This document shows, in pieces, positions 46,147 through 60,002 of a stretch of DNA of 64,000 nucleotides. Each line of letters begins with the position of its first letter. Positions within the stretch are counted from its first letter, which is position 1. The stretch spans positions 116,648 through 180,647 of the forward strand of contig CAUDNR010004300.1 in NCBI GenBank assembly GCA_958430865.1, given 5' to 3'. The position numbers and the translations under genes were made by a program. The notes under the pieces are model-generated. The model was not told the DNA's origin. It searched no databases and was given only the letters and a program-made list of their open reading frames with translations. This DNA comes from Entrophospora sp. SA101 (lineage: Eukaryota; Glomeromycota; Glomeromycetes; Entrophosporales; Entrophosporaceae).

Positions 46147-47105
46147 TATATTTAATATATTGAATAAATTAGATGAAATAGAAAGAAAAACATAATACAA
46201 AGAGTATAACACCTATCATGAAAGAAACAAAAAAAAATAAATACAATTTCTTCAACCAGTGCTATTAACAAGTTGAAAGAAACTATTTTTTTCTATCATT
46301 ACAAGTGTTTATAATTATTTTATTAGTTTTATAAAATAATGCATTTGTATATTTTATTGCTGTTTGACACTAATTGTTGGTAAAGCTGTTGTCCAACAAG
46401 TTTATTAACGCTGTTCAATAGCATTAATCTTGGCCTACCCTGTCATACTTACATCCCGTTACGAAATTGTGAACTGTCATTCATGTCATATATAATTTTT
46501 TTTTATATACATTATTAGAAGTTGCCTTTTTCGGTTGCTTGCTTTTGTCATCGGAATGCGAATTTACCTTAATTCGCTGATCAATAACCCCGAAAATCCG
46601 GAATAATATCATATTATTCTATATTATTTATATTATTAACTTATTATTTTTAGTTATCTATTATTTATTTTTAGTTATTTATTTTATTTTTAAATTTTAT
46701 TATTAATTTTCCGAATAGTTAAATGAGCTCGTGTTACATCTGCAGATTTAATTAATTCGTAACACGCTAGCATTAGACCTTTATTTAGCATTACCGCTGA
46801 TTTATTTTATTTTTTAAAAAAATTTCCCCTAGTTGATCATCTCAAATTAATGACACTATAAACTCACATGACCCAAACAGTTAACAATAACATTCCTTCT
46901 GCAATAGCTAAACTCACTAGGATAACTATTAAAAACGAACAATTATGTAAAATATACTGTATGTTTTATTTTTAATTTAGCATATGTTTTTTTATTATAA
47001 TCAGCACAACAAATTATAATTAATAAATTTTTGTTGAATGGTAAATAAAGAAAAACCTTGGCATTTAATCAACGCCCCAAGTAATAATCATATGAAATCT
47101 AAGGT
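46147..47105. other. Intergenic stretch
   Basis: About 950 bp without a supportable gene. The string TATTATTTTTAGTTAT is repeated around 46640-46690. Nothing else stands out before repeat copy C begins. Confidence 0.5.
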
Positions 47106-50100
47106 CTTCTGAAGCAATAATTCATGACGCGGGGCATAATAATAATTCGTGATTCAAAACATAATTCGTGAACACAAGACATATAGTTTGTGACGCGAAG
47201 CATAGTTTGTTAATTCTTATTATAATAATAAAGGAAGACCCTAATTGTAATCAGCAAGAATTATGTAGTATAATTTGATGAAAAATTTTTATTAGAAGAA
47301 TATTATAAATTATTATTGTTACCTAAATCTATTTAAACATAACGTTTAACTTATTGCATTGCATATTGTCTCATTTCCTCTACCATCTACAATTTTTATT
47401 TCCTTCTACATCTCCTCTACCTTCTGATCGTGTACATATACAATATGTAAGAAAATAGCTTTATTATTCTCATAAATAATATTTAATGGCACATTCTTCT
47501 AACCCCAAATATTCATTTAAAATTTTCTTTGCTACTTCTTTAAAAACACATATATATTACCTATCAACACTTGTTAAATATTTGAACAAATACAGCTTCA
47601 TGATAAACTAGAATAAATTTCATCCATCCTCTTCATCCTCTTCTATTTTTTGTAATAGTAACACTCCAAAAACCAGATATAATTTCATAATGTTGACACA
47701 GATTGCATTTATAATTTAATTCTAATTTAAAATAAAAAATAAAACTATTAGATTAAGAAGCTAGAAGTTGCCAGCTATGTTTAAAATACTTAGACTTGAA
47801 TTTGGTTCATTTTTATAAATATGTATGTATTTATATATATATTTACGTTTATAGATCAGTTATTTGACTATTTCTATAGGAATTGGTGGTCTTTTTATTA
47901 TTATAAAACTTACCCTGGGAAAGAGTATATAGCAGAAATAAAAATAAAAAATTTTCCGAAGAAAAATAAGTTTTTATCAGCAAAAAAAAATTTATTTTAC
48001 TAAAAAAAATGATATAGTGAATCCATTAATTTTATAATCATTGAACTTTCTTGTAAAAGGTTTTGGTATAAAAAATTAAAAAAGATTAAACATAAATTTT
48101 ATATGCTAAATCATTTATCTTAGTTAAAATGTCTAACGATAATTGTTGATAAGTTCTTCTAAATCATTAGTTTCAGCTACCAAAGCAACTTCTTGAATAA
48201 AATCTAGTCCCTTATAACAATCTTAGGAATAATTTGCAAAAAAAAATCACAAACTTATAATAAAGATTGAATTTTGGAGTTACATTGTGTCAATGATAAA
48301 AAATGAATGCAATTTATATTTTTAGTGAATATAAAATCAATCAGCTAATACACTATTTATTATTATTAAAAAATTGGCTCCATTCTCAAATTTACTAATA
48401 TTATTATTGGGGCGCAAATAGTCAGTTTTATTAATATTAATATTAATTATTTAGACTTTATCAATTTAGAATTTCAGCATCAATTTAGGCTTTTGACAAT
48501 ATTTAGACTTTCAACATTTCGACATATTTAGACATTACTATTACGGCAAATCCAGTGACCTTGTCAAATATATTTCGACAGTCGAATGTTTGTCAAAACT
48601 ATACCTTTTGACTAACAACTCCAATGCCACTGAACTCTGGACTAAAATTCCAGACGTAAAAATGAATGATAAGAGATATTTGTTTTATCATCTTAACTTA
48701 ACCGGTCCTTTCCAATTTTGCCTTGTTCACTTTCATCAAGCTGTAAGACATACCCAAGCGGACAAAACTGTGTGAATATTTATAGTAATGTAATTATTTG
48801 GACATTTATTTTTACTTTTGCCTGCAATTTGGACACGTTAAACAAATTTCCACATATATGAATATAAATTCAAATTTGAATTTAAGGCTGAGATCATTTT
48901 CGGTTTGTTAACAACTTGCTTCAAATTTTTTCTTAAAGCAGATACACGTGATAAAGAAGTCATGTGTGGCAATGGCTACCAGGAAATAAAACTCCCATCG
49001 GTCTGCAGGACACGAAGAACTTGGCGCAGCGTTGTATAACAATAAATGATTTCATGGTTTGAATGTGCTCACATAGCGTACACATTCGTAAACTTGAATT
49101 TTATCTTGATTGCTTGAAAGATGGACAGGAACGTCGTGGTTGAATGTAGAAGCTTGAATTTCATGTGCTGAAATGGCCTGAGAGGAATGTCTCTATGTTA
49201 GTGTTACAAAAAAAATGTGGGACGGCTGTCCTATTCATATGTTTCGATTTTAATAAAATAGACCATTGTCTTGGCCTGAATGATGTCATTTTTTTGCTTT
49301 TTGCTAAGGAGAAGATGCAATCCAAAACCAACTTAACTTTGGTGTTAACGTGATCTTAAATAAATGAATTTTTTGATCTCGCGTAGCACGGCAAAGTGAT
49401 TGTGTAATACATAAAAAGGCAAAAGCTCGCATTACGCTCTCAGTTGTAAGCTTGTTTTAATAACAAACAAATAAATGATTATTAATTATTAAGTTAAGTT
49501 TGGATGGAAAGTCTATGTTCAGTTTGTTATAAAAAACCTTGTCAATCTTGACCAAACAAAGAAATATATTCCATAAAAAACATCAACCATTCTTATATAT
49601 ATGTGTGTATATATTAGCTTTAGCTTTACAAATATATTCAAAGTTTTAATTAAATTTAATTGAGGAAAAATAAGAATATTGTTTATGACGATCTTAAAAA
49701 TTGGAAATCCAAAATTTATTGATCATGCTATAGAAGTAGGTAAACAGATTTCTTTTATTTTAGAATTAACATAACAACTACATAGTCAACCCTGTTAAGC
49801 CAAAGTTGATTCTAGAAACAGTAAGTGCACCTGTTAAACCAAATTTACCAAATAATTTTGACGGAATAACAGGGTTAACCATGTGGTTTGTGGCCTGATA
49901 TTAGACCATATAAATTAACTAGAACAAACAAAGGAAAAATTTATTATTTATCAAAAAAGAAAGAAATAAACTTTAAAGTACATAAATATGATTGATTTTG
50001 GACTGAAATTGATTTATCAAAAAAAATTGCAACATTAAAATTATTAAATTTATACATTTAATAATGTTATTTTGAATAAATTCTAAAAGCAATGCCGTTT

Positions 50101-53100
50101 AAATTGACTACTACTTGTGTGGTTGACTCTAAGAATGGTTGACTAAATTACTGAATTTAGTTAATTGACGAATTGTACATGACGAAATTCATATTTATTG
50201 CCAAGGATCTTTTGACGAGATATTGACATGACAAAATTTGACGAAATTGACGAAAATTGATTTAGCCAATCAAATCAGATACATATATTGATTGTTTTTA
50301 TATAGTGCAAACATTTCAGCCAATATATTAACATCATGCATCAACTTTGGACAAGGATAGTGATGGGAAAATTGCTGGTAATATGTAATTACCATATCAA
50401 CCGATTTGTTTTTTGGGCCCTTCTTTAAACCCTACACACACATGCAAACTCTTCGATAGGTCGGTCATTTATTTATTTTAAAAAATTGATTGTTGCATCC
50501 GACATAATGAGCTTACATGTATATCTTATTGTGTGTGTGTAATTGATCACTAGAGTGATAATTAACCCTAAAAAATTTATTTGCTCCGCCAAAAAAAAAC
50601 TATTTCAATAGCCCGTCAAACCAACGGCACTACCTTAAAACCAATGGATTATTGCTAGTATAAGGTATTCATAACGCTATGTTCATACCATACTGAATTT
50701 TGAGGTTCAAACAAAATCGAAGCATATGCTCAAAGTACATTTTTTGAGAATCTAGGGTTTTAATAATTTTATTAATTGTGTTATACAGTACATGGCATTT
50801 TATATAGCAATTTAATATGTAGAGTAACGTTGTGTATTTACCATGATGATTATTCTCAATTCTTTCTTATCATAATGATAATACAAAGGGTTCCGAATCT
50901 AAATCATTTTTTTGGTGACATCACTATACTGATATATATAAACTCAATATTTAACCATATTTTGATCATTGGTTATGAAAATTTGGTCAGTTGAATTGGC
51001 CAACTTCAATTTCGTCAATTTCGTCACATTTCGTCAGATGCAACGAAATTAACAACGGTTTGACGAAATAATTCCCCATGCAAAGTATTTCGTCAACCAT
51101 TCTTAGATCAATCATTAACGCCAAAAGAACAAAATTAATTATTTCGCAATAAAAGGTATTTGTTTGTTTATTTATTGTTGTTTTTTAATTTTAATATTAA
51201 TATTAGTGCATGCAAATTCGAATTATTCGTTTTTATTCTCTTTTATTCGAATTATTCGCTTTGTTCGCTTTTATTCAAATTACTACTATTTGCTTTATTC
51301 ATTTTGTTCGCTTCTATGGTTCTTCGCATTATTTGTTTCATTCGCATTATTCGGTTTAATCGTTTTATTCATTTAATCGTTTTATTCGTTTTATTCGAAT
51401 TATTCATTTTATTTGAATTATTTGTATTATTCATTTTATTCGAATTATTTTTTTTTTTACTCGAATTATTCAAATATATATACTACTCAAGATTATGATA
51501 TTATTTTAGTATTGCAATTAAGAAAGCTCCTCACAAAGAGCTTTAGAAATATTTAACCAATAAAGAGCCATTGATTTATTAAATTCAATAATTAACTAAA
51601 AAATAGAATTAATTTTAAAAGAATACCTGATAAATATTGTTGCTTTCAATATTTACTAATAGGCTTTTAAACTATATGATAAAAAACACTAAGAATATTA
51701 TTAACTTATCAGTATGCCAATACCTTGATTATTTTTTTAAAGAATATCAGTCAGATATCAGATTCTGATATTTGCTGACACTCCCATTACCCAATTTGGC
51801 ATCATTCATTATATATAATAATAAGCAAAGAAAGATGGGAGCACTAAAGAATTTTAAATTATGCACAAACATAACAGCTTGATGACTTGATTGACACAGT
51901 AGTGCAGTCTTGGATTCCATGCTATTTTTTTATTATATATTTTAAATATAATTAATCATATATACATAAACAAAACAAAACAAATAAACATGACTTAGCT
52001 ATTTAATCATGAACGCCTCCATCCATTAAATATTCACGATGATTATTCAATACATTTAATGTTATCATTGGCATAACAAACAATTGCATCACCCAAGTAA
52101 TGATAATACAAAGGCCATGCATGAATGAAATTTTTAATAATACATGTCTACCCAGATCTCTGGGGCTCACAAAATAAATTATTTTTTCTAATTATCAATT
52201 ATGGTTCTTAGAATGAATAATAAATCTGATGTTGATTACAAGTGTCAGATTTAATTAAAATTTTCCTGTTATAAACATGTGGTCGTGCTTTCACACACAA
52301 CTTGACCATGGAATTATTTCCACAATTGAAGTACCCCACACGTTGAAAGGCTTTGGACAAAACTTTCCCTTATCTTTCTCTCACGCTGTTACATATGGGC
52401 ATTGATCGTTGATGAGAATCAGTGTTTGTGTGATGATTGCTTTGTATTATACCCCTCTAGAATAAAATCAGTGTCTGCAATTGAGAGGTTGAAACCTGGG
52501 TTGCTGTTTTAGATTTTCCCTGGATTCAGAGTTTTGAGTCCTGGGTTGCTATCTTGTTGGTCTCACCAACAACCCTACCCCATTTAAAAAACAAATTCAG
52601 TTGGTCAAATAAGACTTAAAGAAACAGAAAATCTGGGAAAATGATTAATTTATCTATAACATACCAATCAAAATCTGAACTATTTTATTTTACGCCTTCA
52701 TCTTGACTCCAGTGACTATCACAATAGGGGTAACTACCACTTGTAGGAGACTATATGGGCAAAGGCCCCATTTAAAAAATAACAAATTGGGTTGGTCAAA
52801 TAAAAATTAAATAAACAGAAAATGATTAATTTATATTAATATATAGCATACCAATCAAAATCCGAAACATTTTATTTACAGTCTTTCTTCTAACATCAGA
52901 GCCCAAATGTAATTTCAGGGTCACCAACCCTACTCCGAGTTGTGCTTGAAACAAGTCGTAGATTCTCATTGCTTTGATGGACCTGGATGCTTATGCGTAC
53001 CTAATATTACAACACTTCAAAATGCTGCAACCTCTATAGTCGTGACATATCACAGAGTCATACTTACCCTAGAGGTAGGATTGTTGCAAGTGACTTTTCG

Positions 53101-56100
53101 GCAAAACATGGCAACAGCCTTCTCTGGCATGGTGCTGTGAGAAAAGATTAGTAAAAATGTTTGGAGTATTGGTAAACTCCAGGGCCATGCGCTGACCCCC
53201 TGGAATTCAGTTTTATCCGTGGTCGAGGCTGGTCGAATTAGCCTTGTATACACGAGGAATGTGTGAGAATGACTGTATGGTATTCAAGATAGCATGAGTG
53301 CTTCAACACTTGTAATTTTCCGATAATCAAACATCACATTAGAATGCTTCTTTTTCAACGGTGTGCTGCCCTGACATCTTGTAATTAATTATAATAATAT
53401 TAATATTAATAACGATACGAAATATCAATCATTTATTTATCGTCACAAAGAATCTTATAATTACCCAGCAAGATCTGCCCGCGTTTTGATTTCAATAATA
53501 TATATTTATAATAACTAAAAAACATCAATGTAACTTAAAAAAAGTGTCTCTGGTTACTTATTAACACATCTTCAGAACCAAACCATATCATACCAAACAA
53601 TATCACTCACATCACTCACATTTTGTCACCTTGGACTCTGTCAAAAAATAAATTTGTTTTCCAAAAAAATCGTGTAAAAAATCTTTGTACAACATCAAGC
53701 GCCAATAATAATCATTTTGTTTTACGTGTTTTTTTTTTTTTTTTTTAAAAAATAAAAAACAAAAATGTCTAAGAAAAAGAGATCAAGAAGATGACAGTGA
53801 GCTGGATGTTAAGTTGGTTCAGTTTGTTATAAAAACCCTTGCCAATTTTGATCAAAAAAATGCAAACAAGGAAGTATCTTGCATAAAACGCATCAACCGT
53901 TCTTATATATATTTTTTTTTAAAAAAATCAAACAATTGTTGGAAATCCAAAATTATTATAACGCATAAACAAATAAATTTATTTACTTTAGATAGAATTA
54001 CTGTTTATTTTTTAAAGCAGTAAAACCGATTTTTTTATTTTAGAGTTAACATAATAAAGTACACAACTACATAGTCAATCCTGTTAAACCAAAGAAACGT
54101 AATAACGTGGTTTGTGGTCTAGTACTATAAATTATGCGTGCAAAGTTTGATTCCTATAGAATCGAATTTCAATTAATTATGTGTGTTACCGCGTAATTGA
54201 TTCTCCGAAAGTGTATATACCATTTTTGATCCAATAAATTTGAATCTATTAAAACAAATAAATAAGGGGTAAATTTATTATTTATCAAAAAAAGAAATAA
54301 AAAAACTTTTAAAGTATATAAATGTGGTTGATTTTGGACTGAGATTGATGTATCAAGAAAAAAATTTGCAACATTAAAAATCATTTAATAATATTATTTT
54401 GAATAAATTTTTTAAAACAATGCTGTTTAAATTGACTACTACTTGTGTGGTCGACTCAATCATTATTAACACCCAAAAGAACAAAATTAATTATTTCGCA
54501 ATAAAATCTATTTGTTTGTTTATTTATTGTTGTTTTTTGATTTTTAATATTAATGAATGGTTTCTATTCGTAATACAAATTTCATTTTATTCGCTTTATT
54601 TGAATTATTTTTTACTCATTATTTATTTTATTCGTTTTACTCGAATTATTTTTCAACTAACTACTACTCAAGATTATGATATTATTTTAGTACAAAGAGC
54701 TTTAGAAATATTTAACCAATAAAAGAGCCATTGGTTTATTAAATTAAGTGAATAATTAACTAAAAATATTATTAATTTTAGATAAATATTGGTGCTTTCA
54801 ATATTTACTAATAGGCTTTTGGACCATATGATAAAAATACTAAAAATATTATCAACTTATCAGTATGCCAATACCCAATTTGGCATCATTCAACCAGTAA
54901 AAGAGAACCAATAGATTATATATATTGTATAATTAATTATCTATCTTTAATAAAGCAAACATGACTTACCTATTTAATCATTTCCTTGTATATGAATGCC
55001 TCCATCCATCAAATATTCATGATGGTCATGATCATTATTTAATACATTTGATATCATCATTGACATAACAAATAATTACACCACCCAAGTAGTAATGATA
55101 CCAAGGCCATGCATAAACAAAGCTTTCAATAATGCCTGTCTAGCCAGATCTCTGGGGTTCACAAAATAAATTATGGTTCCTTATGAATAATAAATCTGAT
55201 GTTGATTACAGGTGTTAGATTTAATAAAAATTTCCTGTCACAAACAAGTCAACAGGTGCCTTCACACCTCCTCATAACCATGAATTTTTTTTCCACAGGC
55301 AAGGTGAAAACATGTTAGAAGGCTTTGGACAAAACTTTTCTTATCCTCCCCTCAGACCAGGCTGGATGCTACCATATGGGTATTGATTGCTGATGAGAGT
55401 TGGCATTTATGATGCTTACTTTGTGTTATCACCTCTCTCTAAAATAAAGTTGGTGTCTGCAACTCTCTAACTCTGGAGGTTACAACCTGGGTTGCTGTTT
55501 TGGATTTTTCCTGTATTCGGAGTTTTGAGTCCTGAGTTCTGTCTTGCTGGTGTCATGCCTACTTGCCAACAACCCTCCCCCATTTAAAAAACAACAAATT
55601 CAGTTGATCAAACAAAAATTAAAGAGAAACAGAAAATTTATGAAAACGATTAATTTATGACATACCAAACAAAATCTGAACCATTTTATAACTTTTTTCT
55701 TGTTGGCCATATTGCTGACAAAGATACATATAATCATGCAATAATTTTAATCTATAGGACAGAGGACTGATTGGGCAAAAACCCATCCAGTACCCTATCC
55801 AAAATTATTAAATTGGTTAGCATCAAAAAAACAGAGAATTTAGTACAAAACAAACACTATTTTACAACTTTCCTCTTAATATCAGAGCCAAATGCAATTT
55901 CAGGATCACCAATCTCACTCTGAATTGTAACTTCCTACACTTGAAATGAGTTGCAGATTCTCATAATATTCCTCCAGAATTACAACATCTTGGTCACAGA
56001 GCCATCCTTACCCTAGAGTATGGTCATTGCAGGCGACTTTTCAGCCAGCATGCCAGCAGCCTTCTCTGGTCTGGGTACTAACTGTGAGGGAAGATTAGTG

Positions 56101-57130
56101 AAAGTGTCATTGATGATTGATGCGGTCTTGATGCAGCTCCAGGGCCATACTGCCCCCCTGGAATTTAATTGCATCATTGTATCCTTGGGGATCGCAGGTT
56201 GGTTTAGCCTTATGTACACGAGGAACATGTGAGAATGGCTGTAAAGAGTTCAAGGCGGTGTCTGTGCTTCAACACCTGCCAATTTCCAATAATCAAATGT
56301 CACATATTCAAAATGTTTCTTTTTCAATGGTATGTTGCCTTAACATCTTGTAATTATAATTATATATTAAAAATGATTACAAAAAGCAAAATACCAATCG
56401 TTTGTTGTTGATAAGGATCTTATAATTACCCAGAAAGATCTGCTCCACATTTTGATTCCATTTAAAATATTTATATAATACAAAAGACACCACATTATAT
56501 CAATACAAATAAAAAATAGTGCCTCTGGTTAGTTATTAACATTTCTTCTTTAGAAATCTCTCGTTTTGTCATCTTGGGCTTTGTCAAAAAATAAATTATT
56601 TTCCAAGAAAAAATAAAATCATTCGTGTCAAGAAAAAAACCTGTGCAACACTAAGTGCCAATAATAAATAATTAAGGGTAGTGATGTTAGCTGGTAGAAA
56701 AACCTTAGCCGGCTAAGCTGTTCAACCCTTAGCCGGCTAAGAACTTGAATAAACTTTTTATCTAATAATTTAGTAGACAAATATCATACTTTGTATAAAT
56801 TCATTCAAAATCGGGGTTTTTTATTATTTTACTAAACGTTGTGCGTGAAATTTAAATTGGCCAATCAGAAATTTGTATCCAAAAATAAATAAAATCACTG
56901 TATGGTAAAAAATTCTAGCCAGCTAACATTTGATCAAATGAATTATTTATTCTTATTGAGAAATTCAATTAAAACATAATAAAAAATCGATTAATATAAA
57001 AATTAAAAAAAATTAACCAACTTATTGATCAAAAAGTTTATAATTTTCTCTCAAAAACTGTATATTATGAAGATTATTTTGGTTCAATCTATTTCTTTTT
57101 TTTTAATATCAATACTATTATTATTATTAT
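47106..57130 (+). repeat. Large repeat copy C
   Basis: Most complete copy. It starts CTTCTGAAGCAATAATTC as B does, is identical to B from 47381 to 55032 by constant offset, and is the inverted match of A from 47641 to about 57130. It retains the 297-bp segment 52891-53187 that A lacks. The right part (55033-57130) matches A rather than B. The repeat ends within a TTA microsatellite of the 1017-bp TIR element. Confidence 0.9.
50128..51107. mobile_element. ~980-bp non-autonomous TIR element (copy C)
   Basis: Same element as 37513-38492, shifted by 12615, with TCTAAGAATGGTTGAC inverted ends and ATTTCGTC subterminal clusters. Confidence 0.8.
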
Positions 57131-57156
57131 TATTACTATTATTATTATTAATATTA

Positions 57157-57283
57157 GGGAATTGTTATTCGCACCCTCCCGTGACTAAGTGTAGTAATGT
57201 GACCAATGAATGGATTTAAAATGTGATGATTTTATTGGTTCATCTTTGTCTTAGTCACGGGAGGGGTGCGAATAACAATTTTC
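57157..57283. mobile_element. 127-bp nested MITE
   Basis: The ends GGGAATTGTTATTCGCACCC and the complement of GGGGTGCGAATAACAATTTTC are inverted repeats of about 31 bp including CGTGACTAAG inward, with a few mismatches. Both sides are flanked by TAATATTA (57149-57156 and 57284-57291). Because the host DNA is a TTA-rich microsatellite, the 8-bp duplication is suggestive rather than firm. Confidence 0.8.
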
Positions 57284-57339
57284 TAATATTATTATTACTA
57301 CAAATACTATTACTATTTAACTTATCATAATCAAATGTT

Positions 57340-57552
57340 TCATTTATTATTAATACTATTATTATCATTACTATTATTATTATCATTGCTGTGATTATTA
57401 TTACTACTGCTACTAATACAATTATTAATGTTGCTACTACCACTACTACCACTACTATTAATATTACTACTGTTATTTAACCCATTGTTAATATTGTTAT
57501 GCAATGACCCACCAGACCAAGAATTTTCTTTGCTACGAGTGTTGGAACTAAT
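57340..57552 (-). other. Asn/Ser-rich open frame inside the TIR element
   Basis: A 70-codon frame without ATG contains SNTRSKENSWSGGSLHNN and a long Asn/Ser tract, ending TGA (57340-57342). Such tracts occur in real proteins of AT-rich fungi (for example the kinase N-terminus here), so this may be captured exon sequence. It may equally be a translated microsatellite. Confidence 0.3.
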
Positions 57553-57706
57553 TTATTGCTTATTTTATGGATTAGTTTTCTTTTTCTTTTTTAGCGGCAT
57601 TACAAATGAATGAATATTTTTTATTATTTTTGAGAATAGAATTTGATTGGCTCAAGCCGGCTAAGCCGATAAATTTCTTAGCCAGCTAACATCACTAATT
57701 AAGGGT

Positions 57707-58096
57707 GGAGCGATCGACCATATATTTTTATTTAATAAGAAATGATCAAAATAATTTGAGAGTAACATCACGTTTTATTTCACTTTGAAGGTTAATAAAA
57801 TAAAAAAACTACAAATAAGATTTATAAATATATATTTCAAGGTTTTCTCTTCATTTCAGTACCAAAAAAACCAACATGTATTTTGTAGGTTACTGAGAAA
57901 ATACCTTTAAAAAATAATAACTCTTGCGAATGAGTGGGTAAAAAACACAAATGATATATGTTTTTATTAATATTATGATTAAATATTCACAATACTCATA
58001 ATTACTTATTTTTTTTAATAGAATCACAACCAAGTAAAGCAAATGAAGAGTGTAATGATGGGAAATAGTGTATTTCATTGTAGTATAGTAAATATA
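57707..58096. other. Intergenic stretch
   Basis: AT-rich sequence with no supportable gene. Confidence 0.5.
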
Positions 58097-58172
58097 CAGT
58101 TCACTCTCTATAATGGACCATTTGGTTTATGAAAAATGTCCATTAGCAATACAGTCGGCGCTTGATATAAGA
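58097..58172. mobile_element. Two adjacent pogo/Tigger-like termini
   Basis: TACAGTTCACTCTCTATAATGG begins at 58095 and TACAGTCGGCGCTTGATATA at 58150. Both have the TA|CAGT form of pogo/Tigger ends. The second is the likely 3' end of the transposase gene at 58406-60002; the first belongs to another, nested family. The opposite ends were not found. Confidence 0.55.
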
Positions 58173-58405
58173 AAGAATTGGTTTTGACAAAAAACTTCAC
58201 TATATAAAAAGTTCGGCAAAATTTTACAAAAATCCCGTGATACAACTTTATTAAAAAAAAAATTATAAAAATACATAAAAAAAGAAAAATAAATAAATAA
58301 TATATAGATAATTTTATAAAAATAATTATTTAGTAATCCAACTATCCAGTGTGCTTTGTTTTTTTTTAGAAGCAGTATGTTTGGATATGTGGTTTTTAAT
58401 TGCTT

Positions 58406-60002
58406 TTATTGAATTAATGTGTTTTTAAATTCAAAAGTAAGATTTTCAGGTGGATCTTGAATATATGAAAAGGCAATGTTTAAATATTCTAAAGCCTCTT
58501 TTGTAGTAATTCTTTGATTAACAATTGATAATTCATCTCCTGACTCAGACTCAGCTGTTGGTCTTACATGACTAATAATTTCTTCATCAGTAATTTCGAC
58601 ATTTCCAAACTCTTGAATTTCATTATCAATTCTAATAAAATCCTCTGCACTCAATCTATCAGAAGCTTCAATATTTCTTAGTCCATTAATTAGGCTCTGA
58701 AGTTCATGATATTCTTCTTGAATGAGTTGATCACTTGTAACACTTGTTTCTATTTCCATGGCATCATCTAAAGTAGGTAAAATTCCTGTCTCTAACCAAC
58801 AGTTTCTAATAGTTTCAGAAGTTACTTCATTCCAAGCTTTAGCACAAAGTTCAATTGCATCAGAGATTTTAAATTGTTCAAGAGGCATATCAAGGCTTTG
58901 GTGTAAATCACAAGCATCAGTTCTGTTACTTACAAGAAATTTTCTATAATGAGCCTGGAAAAAATGATAGTTAGAATAAATATTTAAGCAAGTAAAATAT
59001 TTATCATTTATAATACTTTACTTTAAAGGAATTTATAATTCCTGCATCAGCAGGTTGTAGATGGGCAGTTGTATTAGGAGGAAGGTGATGAAGCATGATA
59101 TTTGTTAAAATGGTTGCTTGATCAAGAATGTGTACTGGAGCATTATCAAACAATAATAAAATATTTTTATTTTCCCTGGCCATTTTCTGGTTCAACTTTA
59201 TCAAATATTGATTCCAAATAGAAACCTGCATCCAGGCTTTTGTGTTCCAATAGTAATCAACTGAAAGCTTTGACTTGTCAACTCCAAGCATGTCTCTTGG
59301 CATTTGATACTTATGAATAAATAAAAGAGAAGTTTTTCAGTTCCTGTTGCATTCATGGTCAGTAAAAGGGTTATTCTTTTTTTCGATTTTTTAATACCAG
59401 AAAGAGGACCAGTTGACAATGTCTTTGAAGGTTCTAAATCCCATTGCAAGCCTAATAAAATAAATACTTAGTTAGTCTATTATAATAATAATTATACTGA
59501 ATTATTTTACCAGTTTCATCACAATTATAAACATCTTCTAAAAGAAATTCCTTAATTATTTCTTGTAATCTTCTTCTTTCTTCAGAAGGTCCAGAGCTTG
59601 CTTCACCATGCATAACATACTGCTTTATGTTACTTCTTTTCTTAACCTTTAAAATCATTGATATCTAGTAATTCGGCAAATCTTTTAGCTTTAGTGAGAA
59701 TTATATCACCTGTAATTACTCTTTTATCTGAAATTGCTTGATTGAACCATATCATCAATGCACTTTCAAGATCAGGATATTTTGCAGCTTTATCTTTTTG
59801 TCTGTTGGTGTCATTAGGGTTGATAGATAACCATTTATCTTTATCTTTTAAAATCTTGCAAACAGTAGATTCTGCAATTCCAAATTTTTGACCAAGTTCT
59901 TTATATGTGAATGATGGATTTCTTTCATTAAATTCACAAAGTTGGTTTTTTTCACCCCAAGTCAAAATTTTTCTTTTTATTTGATTGATCAATTGATGAC
60001 AT
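58406..60002 (-). pseudogene. Pogo/Tigger-type (CENP-B-like) DDE transposase, disabled
   Basis: A candidate ATG is at 60000-60002, but its frame shifts into the main frame near 59950-59990. Then come an N-terminal helix-turn-helix region (FTYKELGQKFGIAESTVCKI) and a CENP-B-like DNA-binding segment. After INDFKG (about 59642) the frame changes and family-typical residues before KKRSNIKQ appear missing. The DDE core follows: YNCDETG, then after a 59-nt intron (59452-59510) LQWDLEPSKTLSTGPLSG; a 1-nt frame change near 59330; then LLLFDNAPVH and LQPADAGIINSFK. A second intron (58955-59021) precedes the C-terminal part ending at TAA 58406. All three acidic motifs remain visible, but at least three lesions prevent a full product. 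Confidence 0.88.

Larger units (their letters stand above)
56680..57696. mobile_element. 1017-bp TIR element with 10-bp target duplication (MULE-like)
   Basis: Terminal inverted repeats AGTGATGTTAGCTGG (56680-56694) and complement (57682-57696) are flanked by the direct repeat AATTAAGGGT (56670-56679 and 57697-57706). Nine- to ten-base duplications suggest a Mutator-like mechanism. The element contains the paired CTTAGCCGGCTAAG palindromes, a signal-peptide-like leader frame (ATG at 57067) running into a TTA (Leu) microsatellite, a nested MITE and an Asn/Ser-rich frame on the other strand. No transposase is seen, so it is non-autonomous, possibly a carrier of captured sequence. Only its first ~450 bp is shared with copy A. 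Confidence 0.8.

Noticed and set aside
57255..57452. 65-codon Val/Ile-rich minus-strand frame
   Set aside because: Out-of-frame reading of the same microsatellite that yields the Asn/Ser tract.
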